Part shown: positions 1 to 7,405 of the stretch, in pieces
Layout of the letters: each line of letters begins with the position of its first letter
Numbering within the stretch: the first letter of the stretch is position 1
Source: DATLXU01 sp035575515
Lineage (GTDB): Bacteria > Acidobacteriota > Blastocatellia > UBA7656
Direction: 5' to 3'
DNA: 41,651 nt
Assembly: GCA_035575515.1 (NCBI GenBank)
Contig: DATLXU010000098.1
Location: forward strand, 1-41,651
Notes under the pieces: model-generated
Database searches by the model: none
What the model was told of the DNA's origin: nothing
The model's input: the letters and a program-made list of their open reading frames with translations, nothing else
Program-made: the position numbers and the translations under genes

Positions 1-242
1 AAACGATCAATCTCACGCCGCTTATCAAGACAGGCTTGGCAGGAGTTGACGCCGTGTGAAGGACTCTCAGGCTCTTGATAAATTGAACGCATCGGATCGG
101 CCTGCAATTTAGAGAAATAGCCAACTCGTACTTGTTTCCAAATTCTCCCCTCATTACCGACTGAGTTTTGAAAAGGTCGGTTCTTGGGCTGATGCCTTTC
201 TACCTGCCTGAATTCTTGCTGGCTTGCCAGAGCGATTCCCAC
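1..242. other. Intergenic left edge, no gene seen
   Basis: No convincing reading frame, tRNA or strong hairpin was found. A 5-bp stem (CCGAC/GTCGG) near 158-181 lies downstream of the response regulator gene but has no T-tract and is too weak to call a terminator. Confidence 0.5.
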
Positions 243-1244
243 TCACCGCCGCCGCTGGTCGAAGCAGACGACGCTGCCCGGCAATGACTTTGCCTTGCGC
301 TTAACGGACACGAACGTGTTGCTTATCTCAAGCGGGTGGTTGAAGAGCCTGCGCGAGTTTGTCACTACCGCAATAGAAAGCGACATCAGCGGGTATCGCT
401 CGATTCCTCCGCGACGGCTCTCAGCCTCCAAGTACCCGCGCGTGGCGTCTTCTTCGGAATAAAACTTCCTGACCTGACGGTCGAAATCTTCTGCGAGATC
501 AGCCAGCACGCCTCTCACTTCTTCCACGCATCGCTCGTCCGCGCGCGGCGATTCGCCCGTAAAGCCCAGCAGAAAATCGTCCCCTCCGATGTTGCCGATG
601 AAGACGCTGTGCGGGCAATATTTCGCCGCGCGCGCAATCGTCTCAGCCGTCGCCTTCAATACTTCGTCGCCCTGAAGGAAACCGTAGCAGTCGTTGTACG
701 CTTTGAAATTATCAATATCAATGTAGGCGGCGGCCCAGAACCGCTCCGCCTCTCTTGAGCATTGCTGTAGAAATCTTTCGACCTGCCGGTTGCCCGGCAG
801 TCCCGTCAGCGGGTTTATGCTCTGAAGCGCAGAACGCCGCAGCAGCGCCTTTACGTGAGCCAACAGTTTCTCATAAGAAAACGGCTTCGGCAGATAATCA
901 TCCGCGCCCGCCGCCAACAGGTCGGTTTCGCTGTGCTCGTTGCTCAATGCTGTCATCATTATTATCGGCACGCGGGCGAGCGCGGGCGTTGCGCGCACTC
1001 GCGAAAGGATTGTCCACCCGTTTATGTCGGGCAGCACAACATCGAGCAGCAGCAGATCACACGGCTCTCCGTCTATCAGCCGATGAAGACCTTCGCTGCC
1101 GGTCGCCGCGACCATCACTTCGTACCCTTCGCGCTCAAGCGTCACACGAAGCACGTCGCGGATGTCTCTGTCGTCGTCAATGACGAGAACGCGCGCGCCG
1201 GAGCAAAGCATCTGCGAGATTTCAGATGTGGAAAGGACGCCCAT
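243..1244 (-). CDS. Response regulator with receiver and divergent GGDEF domain
   Basis: A 333-residue cytoplasmic two-component output protein. Residues 17-136 form a CheY-like receiver with the acidic cluster D23-D25, the predicted phospho-acceptor D68 (LLLLD), a T/S position near T98 and the invariant K120. A GGDEF-type domain follows from NPLTGLPGN (about 144-152) and includes the metal/substrate region IDIDNFKAYND. The signature is GGDDF (220-224), not GGDEF, and no RxxD inhibitory site lies upstream. It could be a diguanylate cyclase with a conservative E-to-D change or a degenerate c-di-GMP/GTP sensor. The start is supported by CAGGAGA upstream of the ATG. No partner histidine kinase lies in the window. 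It lies downstream of scpB on the same strand with a 129-bp gap, so co-transcription is possible but unproven. Confidence 0.9.
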   Translation of the reverse strand: MGVLSTSEISQMLCSGARVLVIDDDRDIRDVLRVTLEREGYEVMVAATGSEGLHRLIDGEPCDLLLLDVVLPDINGWTILSRVRATPALARVPIIMMTALSNEHSETDLLAAGADDYLPKPFSYEKLLAHVKALLRRSALQSINPLTGLPGNRQVERFLQQCSREAERFWAAAYIDIDNFKAYNDCYGFLQGDEVLKATAETIARAAKYCPHSVFIGNIGGDDFLLGFTGESPRADERCVEEVRGVLADLAEDFDRQVRKFYSEEDATRGYLEAESRRGGIERYPLMSLSIAVVTNSRRLFNHPLEISNTFVSVKRKAKSLPGSVVCFDQRRR

Positions 1245-1373
1245 GCGGGTCTCCTGCTTCAGGGGAGGTTATTGACTGTTTGATAATTCGAAAGCTCTCT
1301 GGCAAGCCTGCGCTGGGCGGATTCATTAACCGCTCAGGGAGGATTGGCGCAGCAAAGGTATAGGGACAGAACT

Positions 1374-1907
1374 CTAACTGCTCATCAAATCTTCGAAGTC
1401 TTCAAGGTTCGGAAGCTCCGACAGATCGCTCAACCCAAACTGTATCAGAAACTCCTTCGATGTGCCATACATCATAGGGCGGCCCACGACCTGTTTGTGG
1501 CCGCGCGCCACGATCAAGCGCCGGTCGAGCAGCGTCTTTATCGCCGAGGTCGAAGTCACGCCGCGAATCTCAAGAATCTCAGGGATGGTGATAGGCTGTT
1601 TGTAAGCGATAACGGCGAGCGTTTCGAGCGCGGCAATCGAGAGTCGCGCCGAGGGCTGAGATTTCAAGTAGCGGCGCACGTACTCGCTGTGTTCAGGCCG
1701 AGTCCTTATCTGATAGCCGCCCGCAATCTTGCGCAGTTCAAGACCGCCGCCGCGCTCGTTGTATTCAGCCATCAGCTCGCTGATCGCCGCTTCAATCGCC
1801 TCCGCGCTTTCGCCTTCAAGAATCGCCGCAATCTGCTTCTCGTTTATTGGCTCTTCGGAAACGAAGATCAATGATTCGATAATCGGTTTTAATTCCTCTA
1901 TGGTCAT
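1374..1907 (-). CDS. scpB: Segregation and condensation protein B (ScpB)
   Basis: A 177-residue subunit of the Smc-ScpA-ScpB condensin, which organises and segregates the chromosome. The family shows two winged-helix domains. Visible hallmarks are the N-terminal IESLIFVSEEPI, the central LETLAVIAYKQPIT segment followed by EIxxIRGV, and the C-terminal GRPMMYGTSKEFLIQFGL. Length is normal for the family. Its ATG overlaps the scpA stop as ATGA, which indicates translational coupling. The acidic C-terminus after FGL (about 159-177) is typical of ScpB tails. Confidence 0.96.
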   Translation of the reverse strand: MTIEELKPIIESLIFVSEEPINEKQIAAILEGESAEAIEAAISELMAEYNERGGGLELRKIAGGYQIRTRPEHSEYVRRYLKSQPSARLSIAALETLAVIAYKQPITIPEILEIRGVTSTSAIKTLLDRRLIVARGHKQVVGRPMMYGTSKEFLIQFGLSDLSELPNLEDFEDLMSS

Positions 1908-2788
1908 AACTCAGTGGCCGCTGGTCGGTGGTCAGCGGTCAGCGGTTCGTTGCCCGATTGGTCCGTCCCTTCCGGCAATTGCCCCCCAACCTCTGATACC
2001 TGATCACTCGGTTCTCCTCGTTTGGCAATAAAAATGTCGCCGAACATCTCCGACTGCTTCAGCCTTATGACAAGCTCCTTCACAAGCTCAAGGAGGGCCA
2101 AAAACAGAAGCACCATCTCGCGGCGCGAGCGGGCGCGCTCGAACATCTCGCGGGCGCTCACTTCGCTCCGCTCTTCGAGCGCGAGCTTTATCTCCGCGAT
2201 CTTTTCTGCCATCGTCATCTCGTCGCGCGCGATTTCGATTTCGGTTATTGCGCGGCGGCGGTTGAGCACTTCGCGAAAGACCTCGAACAACTGAAAAGTT
2301 GTCGCGGCGATTTCGGGATTATTCTTATCGGTTTCGAGCGACGCGCGCGTGAAGGTGGCCGCTTCGATCATCGCGCGCTGGTGCAAAACGTTTGCCGCTC
2401 CTTTGAATTTCTGATGTTCGAGCAGTTGATAAACAAGCTCGGCGCGCGGGTCTTCCGCTTCTTCTTCCGGCGCGTCGGGGTCGCGCGGCAGAAGCATCTG
2501 CGATTTGATGTGAATGAGCGTCGCCGCCATCACGAGGAACTCGCCCGCAACAGCAATATCAAGCTCCCGCATTGCGCGCACGTAATTGAGGTACTGCTCA
2601 GTTATGCGAGCGATGGGGATGTCGTAGATCGAGACTTCTTCCTTGCGAATCAGGTAGAGCAGCAGATCGAGCGGCCCTTCAAACGTGGGCAGCTTGACCT
2701 TGTAGTGCTCAGCGGTTTCGCCAAGCTCCAGGCGCGCTTCGGCGATTGTCGCAAGTATCGAGTCCTGTTGTGTTGATGTTTCGGCCAT
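1904..2788 (-). CDS. scpA: Segregation and condensation protein A (ScpA)
   Basis: A kleisin subunit of bacterial condensin that bridges the Smc heads and binds ScpB. From the ATG at 2788 it has 294 residues and carries the signature FEGPLDLLLYLI at about 36-47, then IYDIPIARITEQYL. The helical C-terminal half has the Smc-binding region (VELLxLLELVKE-like). The reading frame continues upstream to a TTG at 2818, but that adds only a short hydrophobic stretch, so the ATG (MAETSTQQ) is preferred. The last ~35 residues (from about GEPSDQVSE) are not family sequence; they are encoded partly by tandem GGTCAGC-type words (1911-1948), so the native C-terminus appears replaced or extended by repeat DNA. 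It overlaps scpB by 4 bp and follows trpS. Confidence 0.95.
   Translation of the reverse strand: MAETSTQQDSILATIAEARLELGETAEHYKVKLPTFEGPLDLLLYLIRKEEVSIYDIPIARITEQYLNYVRAMRELDIAVAGEFLVMAATLIHIKSQMLLPRDPDAPEEEAEDPRAELVYQLLEHQKFKGAANVLHQRAMIEAATFTRASLETDKNNPEIAATTFQLFEVFREVLNRRRAITEIEIARDEMTMAEKIAEIKLALEERSEVSAREMFERARSRREMVLLFLALLELVKELVIRLKQSEMFGDIFIAKRGEPSDQVSEVGGQLPEGTDQSGNEPLTADHRPAATEL
1911..1948. repeat. Tandem GGTCAGC-like short-word repeat in the scpA 3' end
   Basis: Consecutive imperfect copies of a 7-nt word (CTGGTCGGTGGTCAGCGG and on) run through the last codons of scpA and abut the scpB start. The word resembles the short tandemly repeated repetitive sequences (STRR) known from heterocystous cyanobacteria. 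No clear partner inverted arm is seen here. Confidence 0.6.
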
Positions 2789-2839
2789 CGCTGCGCAAGA
2801 AAAGAGGGTGATGAACAAAACGTCATGCGCCTTTCGTTT

Positions 2840-2869
2840 TCATCCTTCATCCCTCATCCTTCATCCTTT
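2840..2869. repeat. Tandem CATCCYTCAT word between trpS and scpA
   Basis: The plus strand reads CATCCTTCATCCCTCATCC and a further copy. The same word forms the arms of the element at 16916-17032 and appears in reverse complement at the end of ruvC (40961-40983). It occupies the trpS-scpA spacer. Confidence 0.6.
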
Positions 2870-2872
2870 CTT

Positions 2873-3886
<1,014 letters not shown>

Positions 3887-3908
3887 TAACCTGACCTCTT
3901 GTTCCCAG

Positions 3909-4640
3909 TTACATATATACCATTTGCAATACGACATTAAAAACCGGTCTGATTATCCAGGTAAACACTCCGAGCCACAACAGCGCAAGCAGCAATATGA
4001 AGCCATAAGGGCGAATCTGTTCATAGGCCTGAGCCATCTCGTAAGGTAGCACGCTTTCAAGGACGTGACTGCCGTCGAGCGGCGGAACCGGAATCAAATT
4101 GAACACGCCGAGCGTCACGTTGAGCAGCAGCATAACGCTCAGCAGCGTTGCGAGCGGCTCCATAAAACTCGCCTGGCCCGGCGTGGGTGCGATCAAATGA
4201 AAATAGCTAATATCGGCAGGTAATCCCATCACCCCTGTCGCCAGCAGCACCTTTATGATTATGAATGCGACGAGTGCGAGGATGAAATTGCTGATTGGCC
4301 CCGCAGCCGAAACACAGATGTTTGCTTTAGTTTTGTCGCGCCACAGCAGCGGGTTCGTTTGAACGGGCTTTGCCCAGCCGAACAGCGCGATCCCTCCGGG
4401 ATTCAAAAATCCTATCAGTGGAAGCAGTATCGTCCCGATAGGATCAATGTGCGCTATCGGATTGAGTGTGATGCGGCCTTGATACCGGCCTGTGTAGTCG
4501 CCGAATCGTTCGCTAGTCCACGCGTGCGCCGACTCGTGAAACGACAGCGAGAAGAGGAATACAACGAACCAAATTATCAAATCACCAATGGGAATTGTGA
4601 ACAATCTTGTGCGCTCCTGAGGCGACGCATCGCCATTCAA
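3909..4640 (-). CDS. Site-2 protease family (M50) membrane metallopeptidase
   Basis: A 243-residue intramembrane zinc protease of the compact YwhC/S2P group, which lacks PDZ domains. Residues 19-35 are hydrophobic and run into the zinc motif HESAH (35-39, HExxH). The second conserved site is NLIPVPPLDG (181-190), whose aspartate completes zinc binding. There are about five to six membrane segments. Substrate is unknown; S2P relatives cleave membrane-bound anti-sigma factors or transcription regulators. It lies 22 bp upstream of trpS, in a gene order (S2P, trpS, scpA, scpB) that I recall recurring in acidobacteria and deltaproteobacteria, so co-transcription is likely. Confidence 0.92.
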   Translation of the reverse strand: MNGDASPQERTRLFTIPIGDLIIWFVVFLFSLSFHESAHAWTSERFGDYTGRYQGRITLNPIAHIDPIGTILLPLIGFLNPGGIALFGWAKPVQTNPLLWRDKTKANICVSAAGPISNFILALVAFIIIKVLLATGVMGLPADISYFHLIAPTPGQASFMEPLATLLSVMLLLNVTLGVFNLIPVPPLDGSHVLESVLPYEMAQAYEQIRPYGFILLLALLWLGVFTWIIRPVFNVVLQMVYM

Positions 4641-4746
4641 CTCTCGATGAAACCTAACACGCGGTCAGGTGCGTGTCAAAGCGATTGCCGATTATGCATC
4701 TCTGCGAGAGGTAAGACCAGCATCTCACAAAGGCGCAAAGTCAATC

Positions 4747-4768
4747 AAAAATCTAAAATCCAAAATCA
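4747..4768. repeat. AAAATC(T/C) short-word repeat
   Basis: Three near-tandem AAAATC words occur in the spacer between the TIG/NHL gene and the S2P gene, starting two bases before the stop codon of the former (4766-4768). Same style as the other short-word intergenic repeats. Confidence 0.5.
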
Positions 4769-5794
4769 GAAGGGCCAGTAGCCCTCGATTCCGAGCGGCA
4801 CGCGGAACAGCTCGCGGTTCGACGCGACAATCATATTGCCGTGATCGTCAAAGCACAGGCCTACAAGCCCTATGCCAGCGACAACCATATCGGCTTCGGC
4901 GTTCGGCGTGATGCGCACTATCCCGCGATGGCCACGACGGCTCGCGGCGATATAGAGATTCCCCTCGCGATCAAACGCCAAACCTTGAGGCCGCCCAAGC
5001 CCCGAAAAGAATCGCGTCACCTCGCCATCGCGACTGACGCGCATTATTGAATCGAAACTCGACAGCGTCGGCCCCGTCACATACAGGAACCCGTCCGGCC
5101 CGAACGCCAGATGATACGCAGCCATGCTCGGCTCAAGCGTTGCAAATGTCGTCCCTTCGCCGATCTCGTTGACAAGATAAATGGTTCCTGTGCGGTCGCC
5201 CACGAACATCCGGCCATCCGAATCGAACGCGATGCCGGTTGCAATTCCGAGATTGCGCGCGAAGACTTCGGCCTCTTTGAAGGGCGTCACGCGGTAGACT
5301 GAGCCATCATATCGGCTCGTGACGAACATCTCGCCGTCTGGACTGAAAGCAATGCCGGTAGGATTGATGATGTCGGTTAAGAAAGGCTCGCTTTCGCCAT
5401 CGGGCGTGATTTTATAGACCGAGACGGGAACTTTCTGCCCGCGCGAACCTGAAAGTGTCGTGTAGATAGCGCCGTTGTCGCGATCGTAAGCCGGATTGGC
5501 TACGGGGTGAAGATTTTCGGCGAGGCGGTGGCCGACGATGAACTGATAGCCTTTGCTTATCGCGCCGTTTGCTTCGAGGATGATTTCGACCTTATCGCTG
5601 AGCATCAGTTGAGTCGAGGGCACGGGCGCGATGACGCGCGTCGCGGAGGCGCTGACGGGGCGGGTCTCGACGCCGCCGAAACGGACGTGGGTCTGATCGT
5701 AAGTCGAGAAGTTGAAGTTCTCGCACAGGATTATTATTTCACCGCCTTCAACGCCCGCGTCTGGAACCAGACCTTTTATCACCGGCTCTGCCAT
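4766..5794 (-). CDS. IPT/TIG domain plus NHL-type beta-propeller protein
   Basis: A 342-residue protein. Residues 1-85 form an IPT/TIG immunoglobulin-like domain (PVIKGLVPDAGVEGGEIIIL, then VRFGGVETRPVSASATRVIAPVP). From about 90 onward repeated blades follow the SMP-30/NHL pattern: GIAFSPDGEMFVTSR, GIAFDSDGRMFVGDR, HLAFGPDGFLYVTG, GLAFDREGNLYIAAS and GLCFDDHGNMIVAS. No signal peptide or membrane anchor is visible, so it appears cytoplasmic, which is unusual for a TIG domain. A lactonase-like or scaffold role is possible, but no function can be assigned. Confidence 0.85.
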   Translation of the reverse strand: MAEPVIKGLVPDAGVEGGEIIILCENFNFSTYDQTHVRFGGVETRPVSASATRVIAPVPSTQLMLSDKVEIILEANGAISKGYQFIVGHRLAENLHPVANPAYDRDNGAIYTTLSGSRGQKVPVSVYKITPDGESEPFLTDIINPTGIAFSPDGEMFVTSRYDGSVYRVTPFKEAEVFARNLGIATGIAFDSDGRMFVGDRTGTIYLVNEIGEGTTFATLEPSMAAYHLAFGPDGFLYVTGPTLSSFDSIMRVSRDGEVTRFFSGLGRPQGLAFDREGNLYIAASRRGHRGIVRITPNAEADMVVAGIGLVGLCFDDHGNMIVASNRELFRVPLGIEGYWPF

Positions 5795-5907
5795 TCGTTG
5801 CTCCTCAGCTTACCTCTATCGGTTGGATTAGTAAAAAACAATATTACGATGAAGGTTAATGAAAGTCCACTTTGCGCTAAACGGATGAAATGCGCATTAA
5901 TTAAGCG

Positions 5908-6588
5908 TTAACGATCAAAGAACGATTCTAACTTTTTCAGAGAGAGGCCGACCAGAGTCTCAACCACATGCCCGGCCTCTGCGAGCTTTTCTTTCGGATA
6001 GGAATTTGCCACAGCGAGGCAAAGCATTCCCGCCGCCTGCGCTGCGTGTATGCCATGAATCGAGTCCTCGATGACGAGACATTCGCGCGGCGCGATCGTT
6101 TCATTAACGGCTGCGCTGATCTGCTCGCAGGCTTTCAGGAAGGATTCAGGATCAGGCTTGCCTCGCTCTACGTCTTCCGCGCTCACGATTGTCACAAAAT
6201 AATCGCTCACGCCGCCGCATTTCAAAATCAGTTCAATCTCATTGCGCAGCGCGCCCGACGCAATCGCAAGCGGATACCGGCTCGCTGCTTCTTTAATCAA
6301 TTCACGAACGCCGGGAAAAAGTATCAGCTCTTCGCGCATCACAGGATCAATGTAGCTTGCTTTGCGGGCGATCAGTTCAGCGAGCTTTTCATCCGTGAGC
6401 GGTTTTGCGCTTTCTCGGAAAGCCTTAGTGAAGCAGCCGCGATCATCAAGCGCGAGGTATTCCCTGTAGTATTTCTCTTTTGTGATAGGGATGCCTTCTT
6501 CATCAAGCACGCGCTTGAGCGCGGCAAAGTGCAGTGGCTCTGTGTCGGCGATGACGCCGTCGCAGTCGAAGATTATCGCGCGGAGCAT
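5908..6588 (-). CDS. HAD-family hydrolase, beta-phosphoglucomutase-like
   Basis: A 226-residue haloacid dehalogenase-superfamily phosphatase or mutase with a helical C1 cap. Motif I is DCDGV with nucleophile D8 and acid/base D10; motif II serine is S111 (ASGA); motif III is GKPDP with K144; motif IV is IEDS (E174, D175) followed by GIHAAQAAGM. This layout fits the phosphoglycolate phosphatase/beta-phosphoglucomutase group and acts on small phosphorylated metabolites. Substrate cannot be read from sequence. The gene stands alone between intergenic regions. Confidence 0.9.
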   Translation of the reverse strand: MLRAIIFDCDGVIADTEPLHFAALKRVLDEEGIPITKEKYYREYLALDDRGCFTKAFRESAKPLTDEKLAELIARKASYIDPVMREELILFPGVRELIKEAASRYPLAIASGALRNEIELILKCGGVSDYFVTIVSAEDVERGKPDPESFLKACEQISAAVNETIAPRECLVIEDSIHGIHAAQAAGMLCLAVANSYPKEKLAEAGHVVETLVGLSLKKLESFFDR

Positions 6589-6612
6589 GGGATTAAAGAT
6601 GAAGGAGCGCGC

Positions 6613-6648
6613 GGCCAGTGGTCAACCCCGCCCGGTCAACCTCTGGCC
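6613..6648. repeat. Imperfect inverted repeat containing GGTCAACC words
   Basis: GGCCAGTGGTCAACC pairs with GGTCAACCTCTGGCC in 12 of 15 positions around a short loop, and the GGTCAACC word is also directly repeated. It lies in the 75-bp gap between the EF-hand gene end and the HAD gene start. It could fold as a transcript-end hairpin but lacks a T-tract. Confidence 0.5.
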
Positions 6649-6663
6649 AGCGCCGCTTGATCG

Positions 6664-7371
6664 TTATTGGCGAGGAGGAGCCGAAGCCGATTGCGCTTTC
6701 GAGCGCTCGGCCATCTTCTTGATGGCCTGCTCGGCTTCTTCGCGCGTGACCGTGCCATCTTTGTTTATGTCGAGCGCCTTAAACATTCGCTCATCAACTT
6801 CGTCGGGCGTGATCTTGCCGTCGCCGTTCTTGTCCATCTTCTTGAATGCTGCGGCAACGTCAACTCCGCCCGTTGCTTTCGTCTGAGCTTCGTTGACTGC
6901 GCGGAAGAATCCGTTCAGCTCTTCTTGCGATAGCTCGCCGTTTTTGTCAGCGTCGAGCGCGTCGAAAATCTGAACGACCGCCGCGAACTCTTCGCGAGAC
7001 ACCTTGCCGTCTTTGTTCGCGTCCAGCAGCTTCACGAGCGATTCGCCCAGTCGCGGGCCGCCGCCCATCCCGCCGCGAAAACGTGACATCGCGCGATTAA
7101 ATTCTTCTTCATCCACCACGCCGTCTTTGTTTTCGTCCAGACGGTCGAAGAACTGCGGCGGCATCTGCGAGGGGAACTCGTCGCGCGTGAGCTTCTTGTC
7201 TTTGTTCTTGTCGAGATCATTGAAGCTCGGCATCTGCATCATGCGCATGCCTCCGGGTCCGCCCGGTCCCATTCCCGGAGGCGGCATCGGATGATCATCC
7301 TGAGCGTTGGCCGCGACTGCGCCGCACGCCATCGCCGCCGAAAAAACTACCAATCCAAAAAATCTCTTCAT
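6664..7371 (-). CDS. Exported protein with six EF-hand calcium-binding loops
   Basis: A 235-residue protein with a signal peptide (about 1-23, cleavage near ANAQ). A short Met/Gly/Pro-rich segment (29-48, ending in MRMMQMPSF) precedes six EF-hand loops starting near residues 54, 79, 117, 140, 180 and 201. Each follows DxNxDGxxxxxE, with weaker forms at loop 1 (DKNKDKKLTRDE) and loop 4 (DADKNGELSQEE). It is predicted to bind several calcium ions outside the cytoplasmic membrane. It follows the Oar-like receptor gene by 34 bp on the same strand, so the two are probably co-transcribed. The methionine-rich stretch might bind another metal; this is a guess. Confidence 0.9.
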   Translation of the reverse strand: MKRFFGLVVFSAAMACGAVAANAQDDHPMPPPGMGPGGPGGMRMMQMPSFNDLDKNKDKKLTRDEFPSQMPPQFFDRLDENKDGVVDEEEFNRAMSRFRGGMGGGPRLGESLVKLLDANKDGKVSREEFAAVVQIFDALDADKNGELSQEELNGFFRAVNEAQTKATGGVDVAAAFKKMDKNGDGKITPDEVDERMFKALDINKDGTVTREEAEQAIKKMAERSKAQSASAPPRQ

Positions 7372-7405
7372 TGCTTGTTGCTCCTTAACTTCTTATGCAG
7401 TCCAA

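Noticed and set aside
1245..1373. tRNA or small RNA gene in the spacer after scpB
   Set aside because: No cloverleaf or conserved T-arm could be drawn; sequence shows only a ribosome site for the downstream regulator.
4359..4781. 140-codon plus-strand frame opposite the S2P gene
   Set aside because: Antisense shadow of a clearly conserved membrane protease with no independent support.
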